Part shown: positions 52,611-62,036 of the stretch, in pieces
Numbering within the stretch: position 1 is the stretch's first letter
How the letters are laid out: every line of letters starts with the position of its first letter
Source of the DNA: JAANXG01 sp034520625
GTDB taxonomy: Bacteria > Pseudomonadota > Gammaproteobacteria > Arenicellales > JAANXG01
Length of the DNA: 64,000 nt
Assembly: GCA_034520625.1 (NCBI GenBank)
Contig: JAXHNI010000007.1
Coordinates: 389,425 to 453,424, forward strand
Reading direction: 5' to 3'
The notes under the pieces: generated by a model
The model's database searches: none
What the model was told of the DNA's origin: nothing
What the model saw: only the letters and a program-made list of their open reading frames with translations
Position numbers and translations under genes: made by a program

Positions 52611-52815
52611 TTTTTCCCCTCACCCTGTCCCTCTCCCCCTGCGGGGGCGAGGGGACCCTTCGGTTGGCGGACGTGCCATATCCATTGACTCGTTCCTGCT
52701 CCCTCTCCCCCTTCGCAGGCGAGAGGACTCTTCGTTCGGAGACCGTGGCAGGTCAATTGCCCGGTACCTGCTCCCTCTCCCCCGCAGGGGGAGAGGGTCG
52801 GGGTGAGGGGAAAAA
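52611..52815. repeat. Inverted REP-like repeat array between ileS and lspA
   Basis: Left end (TTTTCCCCTCACCC..CTCTCCCCCTGCGGGGG) and right end (CCCCCGCAGGGGGAGAGGG..GGGTGAGGGGAAAA) are inverted copies over about 36 bp, with a third CTCTCCCCCTTCGCAGGCGAGAG unit between. Typical of C/G-rich intergenic repeats. Confidence 0.7.
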
Positions 52816-52834
52816 CAATAGACGTGTTCATCCC

Positions 52835-55660
52835 TCACGCAAACCGCCGCACTTCCCCGCTGCCGTCGACGTTCTCGACGCAGCGCCCGCAGATCTCCGG
52901 ATGGTCCGCGTTGAGACCGACGTCCGGCCTGCGATGCCAGCAGCGGACGCATTTCTCGTTGTCCGACCGGGTCACCGCGACGTACACGCCCTCGAGGCCC
53001 GAAGGCTCCAGGCCCTCGGGGCGTTCGCTCATCGGATGCGCCCGGGCGCCGGACGTGATGAACAGGAAGCGCAGCTCCTCGCCGAGGCCGCGCAGGTCGC
53101 TGAGCCAGGGATCGTCGCAGTAGACGATGACCTCCGCATCGAGACCCGCCCCGATGTCCCCGGCGTTGCGCACGGCCTCCAGGGTCCGCATCACCACCTG
53201 GCGCACCTCGATGATCCGGTCCCAGTAGGCGCCGTCCCGGTCGGTCTCGTCGAGCCGGGCACCCGGCCAGTCCGTGTACCAGGTATTGAGCAGCACCGAT
53301 TCGTTCCGCTCCCCGGGCATGTTGCGCCAGATCTCTTCGGCGGTGAAGGTCAGGACCGGCGCCAGCCAGCGCACCAGCGCTTCGAGAATGTGATACATGG
53401 CGGTCTGGGCCGAGCGCCGGGCGATGCCGTCCTTCGGGGTCGTATACAGGCGGTCCTTGAGCACATCCAGATAGAACCCGCCCATCTCCACGATGCAGAA
53501 ATGGTGGAGGCGCTGGTACATGACGTGGAAACCGTAGCGCTCGTAGGAATCCAGGATCTCGTGCTGCAGGGCCTGGCCCTCCGCCAGTGCCCAGCGGTCC
53601 AGGGCCAGCATGTCATCCACCGGAACGGCGTCCCTGGCCGGGTCGAAGTCCGCCAGGTTGCCGAGCAGATAGCGGGCGGTGTTGCGCATGCGGCGGTAGG
53701 AATCCGCCACCCGCTTGAGGATCTCGTCGGAGATGCTCATCTCCGCGCGGTAGTCGGTGGCCGACACCCAAAGCCTGAGAATGTCGGCGCCCAGAGTGTT
53801 GATGACCTTCTGGGGCGCGACCACGTTGCCCCGTGACTTGGACATCTTGCGGCCCTGGGCGTCCACGGTGAAGCCGTGGGTGAGCACGCCCTTGTAGGGC
53901 GCCCGGCCGGTGATGGCAACGCCGGTCATGATGCTGGACTGGAACCAGCCCCGGTGCTGATCCGAGCCCTCCAGGTACAGGTCCGCCGGCCGCTGCAGCT
54001 CGTCGCGGGTGCGCAGCACGCTGTCATGGGTGACCCCGGAATCGAACCAGACGTCCAGGGTGTCGGTGACTTTCCGGTACTGATCCGCGTCCTCACCCAG
54101 CAGCGTCGCGTCATCCAGGTCGAACCAGGCATCGATACCGCCGCCGGTTTCCATCTTTTGCGCGATCCTTTCCAGCAGCGCGGGCATGTCCGGATGCAGC
54201 TCGCCGGTGTCCTTGTGGATGTAGAAGGCGATCGGCGAGCCCCAGTAGCGCTGCCGTGAGATACACCAGTCCGGGCGGTTGGCCACCATGCCGCGGATGC
54301 GCTCCCGGCCCCAGTCCGGGTGAAACGCCACATCGTCGATCTGTTTCAACACCGCGTCCCGCAGGCCGTGATCGTCCATGCTGATGAACCACTGCGCCGT
54401 GGCCCGGAAGATGATCGGGGTCTTGTGGCGCCAGCAGTGCGGGTAGCTGTGATCGTATTTCTCGAGGTGCACCAGGGCGCCCCGCTCCCGCAGCACGTCG
54501 GCTACATGGTCGTTGGCCTTGAACACATACTCGCCGGCGAAAAACTCCGTGCCGGCAACGAAGCAGCCGTCGGGGCCCACGGGATTGTCCACTTCCAGGT
54601 CATACTGCCGGCCGACCGCAAAGTCCTCCTGGCCGTGGCCGGGCGCCGTATGCACCAGACCGGTGCCGGCCTCGATGGTGACGTGCTCGCCCAGGATGCA
54701 CGGCACCACGCGGTCGTAGAAGGGATGCCTGAGCGCCAGCCCTTCCAGGGCATCGCCCCGGCTGCGACCCACCACTTCGTAGTCACCGCCCCCATAGCGG
54801 GCCATCGCCGTCTCCAACAGGTCCGCCACCAGCACCAGGCGCTCGGAACCCTCTCCGGTATCCCGCTTCACCAGCACGTATTCCAGGTCGGGGTGCAGAG
54901 CCACCGCCTGGCTGGCCGGCAGGGTCCAGGGCGTGGTAGTCCAGATGACGGCATAGACCGGCCCGTCACCGTCCGCCGAACCCATCCGCCGGGCGAGCTC
55001 ACCGCCATCCACGGCCTCGAATCGGACATCCACCGCCGGGGAGGTCTTGTCCTGGTATTCAACTTCCGCCTCCGCCAGCGCCGAGCCGCAGTCCGAGCAC
55101 CAGTACACGGGCATCAGGCCGTAGTACAGGTGACCTTTGTCCAGAATCCTTCCGAGGGCGCGCACGATGTTGGCCTCGGTCTCCGGCGCCATGGTCAGGT
55201 ACGGGTTCTCCCAGTCGCCCACCACCCCCAGGCGGATGAAATCATCCCTCTGGGAATCGATCTGCGCCGCGGCATAGTCCCGGCAAAGGCGGCGGAAAGC
55301 TTTCGGGTCCCGCCGGCTCTCCTGGCGCCCATGGATCTTCTCGATCTCGTGCTCGATGGGCAGTCCGTGGCAATCCCAGCCCGGCACGTACGGCGCGTCG
55401 TATCCGCTCAGGGTCCGGGACTTGACGATGATGTCCTTGAGCACCTTGTTCACGGCGTGGCCGATATGAATGACGCCGTTGGCGTACGGCGGGCCATCGT
55501 GAAGGACGAATTTTTCCCGCCCCGCGCCCTGCTCACGCAACTTGCGGTAAATATCGATCTCGTCCCAGTAGGCGAGCACCTCGGGCTCGCGCTTGGCGAG
55601 ATTGCCCCGCATCGGAAACTCCGTCGATGGCAGGTTGATCGTGTCTTTGTAATCACTCAT
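52835..55660 (-). CDS. ileS: Isoleucyl-tRNA synthetase
   Basis: 941 aa class I synthetase charging tRNA-Ile. HIGH motif in GPPYANGVIHIGHAVNKVLK (near residue 60), KMSKS in DAQGRKMSKSRGNVV (near 605), the editing (CP1) domain between them (TGLVHTAPGHGQEDF), and a C-terminal zinc finger CVRCWHRRPD...CGRCVE. Full length. Co-directional with ribF and lspA. Confidence 0.97.
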   Translation of the reverse strand: MSDYKDTINLPSTEFPMRGNLAKREPEVLAYWDEIDIYRKLREQGAGREKFVLHDGPPYANGVIHIGHAVNKVLKDIIVKSRTLSGYDAPYVPGWDCHGLPIEHEIEKIHGRQESRRDPKAFRRLCRDYAAAQIDSQRDDFIRLGVVGDWENPYLTMAPETEANIVRALGRILDKGHLYYGLMPVYWCSDCGSALAEAEVEYQDKTSPAVDVRFEAVDGGELARRMGSADGDGPVYAVIWTTTPWTLPASQAVALHPDLEYVLVKRDTGEGSERLVLVADLLETAMARYGGGDYEVVGRSRGDALEGLALRHPFYDRVVPCILGEHVTIEAGTGLVHTAPGHGQEDFAVGRQYDLEVDNPVGPDGCFVAGTEFFAGEYVFKANDHVADVLRERGALVHLEKYDHSYPHCWRHKTPIIFRATAQWFISMDDHGLRDAVLKQIDDVAFHPDWGRERIRGMVANRPDWCISRQRYWGSPIAFYIHKDTGELHPDMPALLERIAQKMETGGGIDAWFDLDDATLLGEDADQYRKVTDTLDVWFDSGVTHDSVLRTRDELQRPADLYLEGSDQHRGWFQSSIMTGVAITGRAPYKGVLTHGFTVDAQGRKMSKSRGNVVAPQKVINTLGADILRLWVSATDYRAEMSISDEILKRVADSYRRMRNTARYLLGNLADFDPARDAVPVDDMLALDRWALAEGQALQHEILDSYERYGFHVMYQRLHHFCIVEMGGFYLDVLKDRLYTTPKDGIARRSAQTAMYHILEALVRWLAPVLTFTAEEIWRNMPGERNESVLLNTWYTDWPGARLDETDRDGAYWDRIIEVRQVVMRTLEAVRNAGDIGAGLDAEVIVYCDDPWLSDLRGLGEELRFLFITSGARAHPMSERPEGLEPSGLEGVYVAVTRSDNEKCVRCWHRRPDVGLNADHPEICGRCVENVDGSGEVRRFA

Positions 55661-55666
55661 AACGGG

Positions 55667-56617
55667 TCATGCCGTACCAGCTCTCTTGCGTCTGTCGAAA
55701 AACCGCCCGACCTGCTTGATGTCGGCGGCGATCTGCGTCTTCAGGGCGTCGAAATTCTCGAATCGTTCCTCGTCCCGGATCTTTTCCATGAAACCGACCT
55801 CGATCCGCTTGCCGTACAGATCACCGTCGAAGTGGAACAGGTAGACCTCCAGCAGCGACCGGGTCGGCCCGGGCACCGTCGGCCTCACGCCGATGCTCGC
55901 CACCCCTTTGACCGGGCCCGCCCCGACTCCGAACACTTCCACCGCGTAGATACCCGTGAACGGCATTCGCCGCCGGTCCATGGCGATATTGGCGGTGGGA
56001 AAGCCCCATTCCCGGCCGCGCTTGTCGCCGTGAATTACCCGGCCCGCGACGCGGTACGGCCGGCCCAGTAACCGCTCGGCCAGATCGAAATCCGCGGCCC
56101 TGAGGGCGTCCCGGATGCGTGTACTGCTGACCCGGACGCCGTCCACCTGGTAAGTATCGGCCTCCTCGACGCTGAAGCCCAACCGTCCGCCGGCCTGCAC
56201 CAGGGTCTGGAAATCGCCCTTGCGTCCGTGGCCGAATCGAAAATCGTCCCCCACGACGAGATGGTGAACCCCCAGCGCCTCCACCAGCAAGTGCTGCATG
56301 AAGTCCGCCGCGCTGGTCTGCGCCAGTGCCCGGTCGAACCGCAGGCACAGCAGATAGTCGACCCCGAGCGCCGACAACAGGGCCAGCTTGTCGCGCAGCG
56401 GCGTCAGGCGCGCCGGCGCGCTGTCCCCCCTGAAATACTCCTGGGGCTGGGGCTCGAATACCACCACCATGGAGGCGCGGCCGAGCTCCCGGCTTCGCTG
56501 CCTGAGCTGCGCGATCACGGCGCGATGGCCCAGGTGAACACCGTCGAAGTTTCCGATGGTCGCCACGCAGCCCCGATGCCGCCGGTCGATATTCACCCGC
56601 CCGCGAATGAAATCCAC
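55667..56617 (-). CDS. ribF: Bifunctional riboflavin kinase/FAD synthetase
   Basis: 316 aa. FAD synthetase domain first (ATIGNFDGVHLGHRAVIAQL), then the riboflavin kinase domain with GRVIHGDKRGREWGFPTANI. Makes FMN and FAD from riboflavin. 6 bp before ileS, same strand, forming the common ribF-ileS-lspA operon. Confidence 0.96.
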   Translation of the reverse strand: MDFIRGRVNIDRRHRGCVATIGNFDGVHLGHRAVIAQLRQRSRELGRASMVVVFEPQPQEYFRGDSAPARLTPLRDKLALLSALGVDYLLCLRFDRALAQTSAADFMQHLLVEALGVHHLVVGDDFRFGHGRKGDFQTLVQAGGRLGFSVEEADTYQVDGVRVSSTRIRDALRAADFDLAERLLGRPYRVAGRVIHGDKRGREWGFPTANIAMDRRRMPFTGIYAVEVFGVGAGPVKGVASIGVRPTVPGPTRSLLEVYLFHFDGDLYGKRIEVGFMEKIRDEERFENFDALKTQIAADIKQVGRFFDRRKRAGTA

Positions 56618-56723
56618 GATTTAACCCTTACCCGGAGGAGAATTTACTGCCGCAAACGAAACCGGGTATTCTACCTTGTTATGACAAAATGAAGCCATTG
56701 GGTCGTGGCTCACGCTTGGGAGC

Positions 56724-56835
56724 GGGTCAGTGTCGGGGGGCATCGCCCGGGGCCGCTGTGAATACATCCATGTACGCTCTGGCTCAAACATCCCTGTTTT
56801 CGACAGCCCCGGGCGATGCCCCCCGACACTGACCC
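56724..56835. repeat. Hairpin repeat with conserved loop, copy 2
   Basis: Perfect 29-bp stem beginning GGGTCAGTGTCGGGGGGCAT and closing ATGCCCCCCGACACTGACCC, with a 54-nt loop (CCGCTGTGAATACATCCATG ... GTTTTCGACAG) whose reverse complement matches the loop of the 39.3-kb repeat at all but a few positions. The stems of the two copies differ, but each is self-complementary. Lies between ribF and the DUF2203 gene. Confidence 0.85.
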
Positions 56836-56902
56836 GAGCCTTTTACATACTTAGCCACTACCAGCCAATGTGGGTCGGGCTTTACGCCTGACAGGCCCGC
56901 CG

Positions 56903-57319
56903 TCAGGCCCAGTCAGGGTCCAGCTCTTCGATGGCGTCGGCAAGCGGGCGCCGGCCGGCGAACCCCTCATCATAGCCGTGGTAATGGGCAATGCGGAGCT
57001 CCGGGTACTTCCAGCACAGGTAGCCGTCGCCGGTGTCGAAATCCACCAGCCACATGCCCTTCACCACGACGCCGAGCCGTTCCAGTTTGCTGACCCAGCG
57101 CTTGATGACGTTCTCGTACTCCCGTTGTACCGCGGGGGTGCGGGGATCCGTCGCCAGCAAGTTGTTCAATCGCTGCTTGACCGGGGCCAGCTCCGCGGCG
57201 GACTGTTCGGTGATATTACGCACCAGTGGCAGCAGCGCCTCCGCTTCGGCGAGTGTGAACATCCGGGGCTCTCCCGCTGCGCCGATCTGGTGGATCTGTA
57301 TCGCGCTGGCACTGCTCAT
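56903..57319 (-). CDS. DUF2203-family protein
   Basis: 138 aa, MSSASAIQIHQIGAAGEPRM then FTLAEAEALLPLVRNITEQS, NNLLATDPRTP, and the conserved end GMWLVDFDTGDGYLCWKYPE, HYHGYDEGFAGRRPL. Matches DUF2203, no known function. The longer frame upstream overlaps murJ and lacks similarity. It starts inside the end of murJ (4-bp overlap), suggesting coupling. Confidence 0.75.
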   Translation of the reverse strand: MSSASAIQIHQIGAAGEPRMFTLAEAEALLPLVRNITEQSAAELAPVKQRLNNLLATDPRTPAVQREYENVIKRWVSKLERLGVVVKGMWLVDFDTGDGYLCWKYPELRIAHYHGYDEGFAGRRPLADAIEELDPDWA

Positions 57320-58869
57320 TGGTCGAAGTTGGCTCGTTTCAGAATCAATTGACTGGGGCGTATGCCACAGGCAAGTATAACCAAAAAATACACCACCGCG
57401 CCGACGGCGATCCAGACGCTCAAGGCGAGGACGCGGTCCAGGATCCCCATCGCCATCCACCCGTCCAGCCTGTCGACGCCCCAGAGCAGCACCGCGGACA
57501 TTGCCGCCGCGGCAGCCGCCACCTTGGCCAGGAACTTCAACCAGCCCGGCTGCGGCGTGAAGATCCCCTGTTGCATCAACAGGTGCAGCAGCAGCGAGGC
57601 GTTGATCCAAGCGGCCAGGGAGGTGGCCAGCGCCAGGCCCGTGTGCTGCAGGGGCGAAACCAGGATCAGGCTGAGTATGATGTTCACCACCATGGCGGCG
57701 GCGGCAATCTTGACGGGCGTCTTCATGTCCTGGCGGGCGAAAAAACCCGGCGCCAGCACCTTCACCAGTACGAACCCCGCCAGCCCCACTGCGTAAGCGG
57801 TCAGGCTGAGTGACATCATCCGAATGTCATTCGGGGTGGTACTGCCGTGCAGGAACAGAGTGCTCAGTATGGGACCGGAAAGCAGAATCATGCCCACCAT
57901 GGCCGGCACTGAAATCAGGAACACCCAGCGCAGCGACCAGTCCAGCAGCTCGGAAAACGCCTCCGGCCGGTTGTTGGCGTGCAGCTTCGACAGGCTGGGC
58001 AGCATCACCGTGGCCAGTGCGATGCCGAACACGCCGAGCGGAAACTCCATCACCCGGTCGGAGTAGTACAGCCAGGACACGCTGCCGGTGACCAGGAACG
58101 AAGCCAGCAGCGTACCGATCAGGATATTGATCTGGGCCACCGATACCCCGAACATCGCCGGCAACATCAGCCGAAAGACCCGCTTCACGCCGGGGTCCCC
58201 GAGTTTCGGGCGCGGCACGGGCAGCACGTCCTCCTGATGCAGAAACGGCACCTGGAAAACCAGCTGCAGGACGCCGGCCACCAGGACGCCGATGGAGACG
58301 GCAATGGCCTCGTTGGCCGTAACGGGCACCAGCCACACGGCGGCGGCGATCATGCACAGGTTGAGCAGCACGGGGGTCACGGCCGGGGGACCGAACCGCC
58401 CGCAGGTATTCAGAAGCCCCTGGGACATAGCCACCAGGGAGATGAACAGCAGGTAGGGAAAGGTCAGGCGCAGCGCGTCGACCGTGATCTCGAACTTGTC
58501 CGGCTCATCGAGATAACCGGGCGCGATCACCATCACGATGCCCGGGGCGGCCCAGATGCCGAGCAGGACCAGCACCACCAGGATGGCGGCCAGCACCCCG
58601 GCCATGTGGTCCATGAACGCACGGACTTCCTCGGCGGTGTTCCGCTCCCGGTACTCGGAGTACACGGGGATGAACGACTGGGAAAACGCCCCCTCCCCGA
58701 AAATCCGACGGAAGAAATTCGGAATCCGGAACGCGACGAAGAACGCATCCGCGATCAGGCCGCTGCCCATGATATTGGCGAAGACGATATCCCGCACCAG
58801 ACCGCTGATCCGCGAGACCAGCGTCATGACGCCGACGACCAGTGTGGACTTCAACAGCTTGCGGGACAT
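57316..58869 (-). CDS. murJ: Lipid II flippase MurJ
   Basis: 517 aa with about 14 TM helices. N-terminal KSTLVVGVMTLVSRISGLVR, DIVFANIMGSGLIADAFFVA and FRIPNFFRRIFGEGAFSQSF are MurJ signatures. Flips lipid II across the inner membrane for peptidoglycan synthesis. Start chosen at MSRKLLKST; upstream residues are not MurJ-like. Next to rpsT, the usual gammaproteobacterial order. Confidence 0.95.
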   Translation of the reverse strand: MSRKLLKSTLVVGVMTLVSRISGLVRDIVFANIMGSGLIADAFFVAFRIPNFFRRIFGEGAFSQSFIPVYSEYRERNTAEEVRAFMDHMAGVLAAILVVLVLLGIWAAPGIVMVIAPGYLDEPDKFEITVDALRLTFPYLLFISLVAMSQGLLNTCGRFGPPAVTPVLLNLCMIAAAVWLVPVTANEAIAVSIGVLVAGVLQLVFQVPFLHQEDVLPVPRPKLGDPGVKRVFRLMLPAMFGVSVAQINILIGTLLASFLVTGSVSWLYYSDRVMEFPLGVFGIALATVMLPSLSKLHANNRPEAFSELLDWSLRWVFLISVPAMVGMILLSGPILSTLFLHGSTTPNDIRMMSLSLTAYAVGLAGFVLVKVLAPGFFARQDMKTPVKIAAAAMVVNIILSLILVSPLQHTGLALATSLAAWINASLLLHLLMQQGIFTPQPGWLKFLAKVAAAAAAMSAVLLWGVDRLDGWMAMGILDRVLALSVWIAVGAVVYFLVILACGIRPSQLILKRANFDQ

Positions 58870-59005
58870 GATCCTGTGGCCCTGGTAGCCCTGGGGGCGG
58901 TTTCGAGGCGGTATTGTGTCAGAACAGCGCGCCCGGGGCTTGCAGGCCGGGGGGCATCCTCGGCTTAGCGGATTCCCGGGCACAATGCCCTGCAGCCTCC
59001 AGACC

Positions 59006-59032
59006 CAAAAACGCCCGGCTGTAACCGGGCGT
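59006..59032 (-). terminator. Rho-independent terminator of rpsT
   Basis: On the minus strand, ACGCCCGG-TTACAG-CCGGGCGT followed by TTTT, 29 bp after the rpsT stop. Confidence 0.85.
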
Positions 59033-59060
59033 TCGTGTCATGCGAGTCGACCGCGGATCG

Positions 59061-59330
59061 TCAGCTCACGCTGATCTGGCGGACCCTCTCATTCAGGCGG
59101 CTTTTCAGGCGCGCCGCACGATTGCGGTGATGATGACCCCGCCGCACGGCCTTGTCGATCAGGGACGTGGCGCGCTGATAGGCGTCGCGGGCCGCTTCGA
59201 GGTCTTTCGACTGAACCTTCTTCAGGACGTCCTTGATGGAGCTGCGGACGGTCGAGCGCTGGGCCGCGTTGTGCAGGCGCCGTGTCTCGTTCTGCCGGGC
59301 TCGTTTGCGTGCTTGTGGTGAGTTCGCCAA
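59061..59330 (-). CDS. rpsT: 30S ribosomal protein S20
   Basis: 89 aa, starting (TTG) MANSPQARKRARQNETRRLH, with the conserved Lys/Arg-rich helices. A TTG start is shared with E. coli rpsT, where it serves autoregulation. ORF extends 11 codons upstream, but the MANSPQA start is the family one. Confidence 0.95.
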   Translation of the reverse strand: MANSPQARKRARQNETRRLHNAAQRSTVRSSIKDVLKKVQSKDLEAARDAYQRATSLIDKAVRRGHHHRNRAARLKSRLNERVRQISVS

Positions 59331-59407
59331 TTTCGATGCCGATGTCGTGCAAAGGGGGCGCAAATATCCATTTTTCGCGCCCCGATGTCAAGGCCCGGGG
59401 AGATCAA

Positions 59408-59500
59408 GGATCAATGGGGTCAGACTCGATTGAATTGAACAGAACACTTCCAGTAGGCATCCGGCGGCGGCAATTCAATCGAGTCTGACCCCATTGATCC
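59408..59500. repeat. Perfect 30-bp inverted repeat (RAYT/REP-like)
   Basis: GGATCAATGGGGTCAGACTC at 59408-59437 (30 bp in all) is exactly repeated in reverse at 59471-59500, with a 33-nt centre. A partial extra CCCATTGATCC follows. TGGGGTCAGACTCGATTG is a motif I associate with REP/MITE-type elements near RAYT transposases; no such transposase is in the window. Confidence 0.75.
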
Positions 59501-59512
59501 CCCATTGATCCT

Positions 59513-60634
59513 TTACAAGACGACCATATTGTCCCGGTGGATCAATTCCGGCTCGCCCACGTAGCCCAGGATGGATTCGATCCGGCTGCTGGCGTGGCCA
59601 ATAATCCGCCCAGCCTCTTCCGCCGAGTAGTTCACCAGCCCCCGCGCGATCTCGGTGCCGCGCTGGTCCTGGCAGACCACCAGATCGCCGCGCTCGAACC
59701 GTCCGATCACCTCGGTGACCCCTACGGGGAGAAGGCTGCGGCCCGCCTGGCGCAGCACCTCCACTGCCCCGTCGTCCAGCCGCAGCGTGCCCTGGGCGGT
59801 CAGGCGGCCGGCCAGCCACTGCTTGCGCGCCGCCAGCCGGCTCCTGCCGGGCACCAGCAGGGTGCCCAGACCCTCGCCGTCCCGCAGGCGGGTCAGAACA
59901 TCGGGTGTCTTGCCGGAGCAGATCACCGTGGCCGCCCCGGAACGGGCGGCCTTCTCCGCCGCCGTGAGCTTGGTGACCATCCCGCCGCGCCCCAGCGCGC
60001 TGCCGGGCCCCGCCATGGTCCTCAGCCGGGGATCCTCCGCCCTGCCCTCCGGCACCAGGCGGGCTTGCGGGCTGGTCCTTGGATCGGCGTCATAAAGGCC
60101 CTCCTGGTCCGTCAGGATCACCAGCAGGTCCGCCTCGCAGAGGTTAGCCACCAGGGCCGCCAGAGTGTCGTTGTCCCCGAACTGAATCTCGTCGGTCACC
60201 ACGGTATCGTTCTCGTTCACGATCGGCACGACCCGAAGCTCCAGCAACGCCCGCAGGGCGCTCCGGGCGTTCAGATAGCGGTGCCGGTCGGACAGGTCGC
60301 CGCCGGTGAGCAGCACCTGGGCGGTCCGCATGCCGAACCGCTGGAATGCCGACTCGTACATCTGCACCAGGCCCATCTGGCCCACGGCGGCGGCGGCCTG
60401 GAGCCGGAACACTTCGTGGGGCCGGGTGTGCCAACCCAGCCGGTGCATGCCCTCCACGATGGATCCTGAGGAGACCACCACGATCTCGATGCGCTGCTCC
60501 CGCAGCGTTGAAATCTGCCGGATCCACTGATCCACCAGCGCCGCGTTCAGGCCGCTGTGCTGGTCGGTGAGCAGGGCACTGCCGATCTTGATGACCCAGC
60601 GCCGCGCCCCTGTTACCGCTTCCCTGTGGCTCAA
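59513..60634 (-). CDS. proB: Glutamate 5-kinase
   Basis: 373 aa. Amino-acid kinase domain (WVIKIGSALLTDQHSGLN, VSSGSIVEGMHRLG, PIVNENDTVVTDEIQFGDND, GRGGMVTKLTAAEKA) plus a C-terminal PUA domain (LPVGVTEVIGRFERGDLVVC). First step of proline synthesis. TTG start overlaps the obgE stop (TTGA); an internal ATG would cut the kinase domain. Confidence 0.93.
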   Translation of the reverse strand: MSHREAVTGARRWVIKIGSALLTDQHSGLNAALVDQWIRQISTLREQRIEIVVVSSGSIVEGMHRLGWHTRPHEVFRLQAAAAVGQMGLVQMYESAFQRFGMRTAQVLLTGGDLSDRHRYLNARSALRALLELRVVPIVNENDTVVTDEIQFGDNDTLAALVANLCEADLLVILTDQEGLYDADPRTSPQARLVPEGRAEDPRLRTMAGPGSALGRGGMVTKLTAAEKAARSGAATVICSGKTPDVLTRLRDGEGLGTLLVPGRSRLAARKQWLAGRLTAQGTLRLDDGAVEVLRQAGRSLLPVGVTEVIGRFERGDLVVCQDQRGTEIARGLVNYSAEEAGRIIGHASSRIESILGYVGEPELIHRDNMVVL

Positions 60635-61659
60635 TGCGCCGGCTCCCCGGGCTCCTGCTCGTCCAGAAAGCCCATGACGCAACGACACAGGTGGCCACAG
60701 CCCTCCCCGGAAACGGCGCTGATCTCGAACACCGGCCCCTCCCAGCCGAGCGCCTCGACGAGCCGCCGGCGGCGTGCCGCCCGCTCCGCCTCGTCCAGGG
60801 CGTCGATCTTGTTCAAAACCAGCCACCGGGGCCGGGACGATAATTCCTCGCTGAACCGCTCCAGCTCCGCCGCCACGGTCCGGACATCCGCCGCCACATC
60901 GTGTTCATCCACGGGCGCGATATCCACCACGTGCAGCAGCAAGCGGGTCCGGGCAAGATGCCGCAGGAAACGCGTACCCAGCCCGGCCCCCTCCGAAGCG
61001 CCCTCGATCAGCCCGGGGATGTCCGCCAGTACGAAGCTGCGCTCGGATTCCACTCTCACGACGCCCAGGTGCGGGTACAGGGTCGTGAACGGATAGTCGG
61101 CGACCTTGGGCCGGGCCTGGCTCACGGCGCGCAGCAGCGTCGATTTCCCGGCGTTGGGCAGACCCAGCAGGCCGGCATCGGCGAGCAGGCGCAGCTCCAG
61201 GCGCAGGGTCCGGTGATCGCCGGGCTTGCCGGGGGTCGTTTTGCGGGGGGTACGGTTGGTGCTGGACTTGAAACACGCGTTGCCAAGGCCACCCTGGCCC
61301 CCGGCCGCCACGATCGAGGGCGCGTCCGTCGAGACCATGTCGACGATGGTCTCGCCCGTATCGGCGTCGTACACGACGGTCCCGGGAGGCACCTTGATAT
61401 ACAGGTCCTTGCCGCTGCGACCGGTCTTGTCCCGACCCATGCCCGGCTGCCCGTTCTCGGCGTCGAACTGGCGGGTGTAGCGAAAATCCGCCAGGGTGTT
61501 GAGCCCCTCGGTGGCCACCAGGTAGACGCTGCCGCCCCGGCCGCCGTTGCCGCCGTCCGGACCGCCTTTGGGAATGTATTTCTCGCGGCGGAAGCTCAGG
61601 CAGCCGTGTCCGCCCTTGCCGGCGCGCACAGTGACTTCCGCCTCGTCAACGAATTTCAT
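60631..61659 (-). CDS. obgE: GTPase ObgE/CgtA
   Basis: 342 aa. Gly-rich Obg fold first (GGDGGNGGRGGSVYLVA region: KGGPDGGNGGRGGSVYLVAT), then the G domain: GLPNAGKSTLLRAV (G1), DIPGLIEGASEG (G3), LNKIDALDEAE (G4). Ribosome assembly and stringent response GTPase. Downstream of rplU-rpmA as in most proteobacteria. Confidence 0.96.
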   Translation of the reverse strand: MKFVDEAEVTVRAGKGGHGCLSFRREKYIPKGGPDGGNGGRGGSVYLVATEGLNTLADFRYTRQFDAENGQPGMGRDKTGRSGKDLYIKVPPGTVVYDADTGETIVDMVSTDAPSIVAAGGQGGLGNACFKSSTNRTPRKTTPGKPGDHRTLRLELRLLADAGLLGLPNAGKSTLLRAVSQARPKVADYPFTTLYPHLGVVRVESERSFVLADIPGLIEGASEGAGLGTRFLRHLARTRLLLHVVDIAPVDEHDVAADVRTVAAELERFSEELSSRPRWLVLNKIDALDEAERAARRRRLVEALGWEGPVFEISAVSGEGCGHLCRCVMGFLDEQEPGEPAH

Positions 61660-61701
61660 GCTGCGCCGTCCGCTGATGGATCATTACCCGGGTACCAAGT
61701 A

Positions 61702-61734
61702 AAAGACCCCGCCTGTTGCCAGAGCGGGGTCTTT
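61702..61734 (-). terminator. Rho-independent terminator after rpmA
   Basis: AAAGACCCCGC / GCGGGGTCTTT stem (11 bp), T-rich end on the minus strand, in the gap between rpmA and obgE. May be partly read through into obgE. Confidence 0.8.
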
Positions 61735-61759
61735 GTCGATGCTTTGCCTTCGGCGCCGA

Positions 61760-62017
61760 TCAGGCAGCGACCACGCTCACCCATTTGCGCTTCTGCGGGC
61801 CCCGGACCTTGAATTCCACCACGCCGTCAGACTTGGCGAACAAGGTGTAGTCCTTGCCCATTCCGACGTTCGGACCGGGATGAAAGGTGCTGCCGCGCTG
61901 GCGGACGATGATGCTGCCGGCCTTGACCTGCTGGCCGGCGTAGCGCTTCACGCCGAGGCGCTTGGATATGGAATCGCGGCCGTTTCTGGAGCTGCCGCCT
62001 GCCTTTTTGTGAGCCAT
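61760..62017 (-). CDS. rpmA: 50S ribosomal protein L27
   Basis: 85 aa, MAHKKAGGSSRNGRDSISKR with the basic N-terminal tail that reaches the peptidyl transferase centre, and RQRGSTFHPGPNVGMGKDYT. Second gene of the rplU-rpmA pair. Confidence 0.97.
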   Translation of the reverse strand: MAHKKAGGSSRNGRDSISKRLGVKRYAGQQVKAGSIIVRQRGSTFHPGPNVGMGKDYTLFAKSDGVVEFKVRGPQKRKWVSVVAA

Positions 62018-62036
62018 GAAGAAGCCTCTTTAAATA

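Noticed and set aside
52604..53836. 410-codon plus-strand frame opposite the ileS 3' end
   Set aside because: Antisense shadow of ileS; composition explained by its codons.
54320..56071. 583-codon plus-strand frame across ileS and ribF
   Set aside because: Shadow of two certain minus-strand genes.
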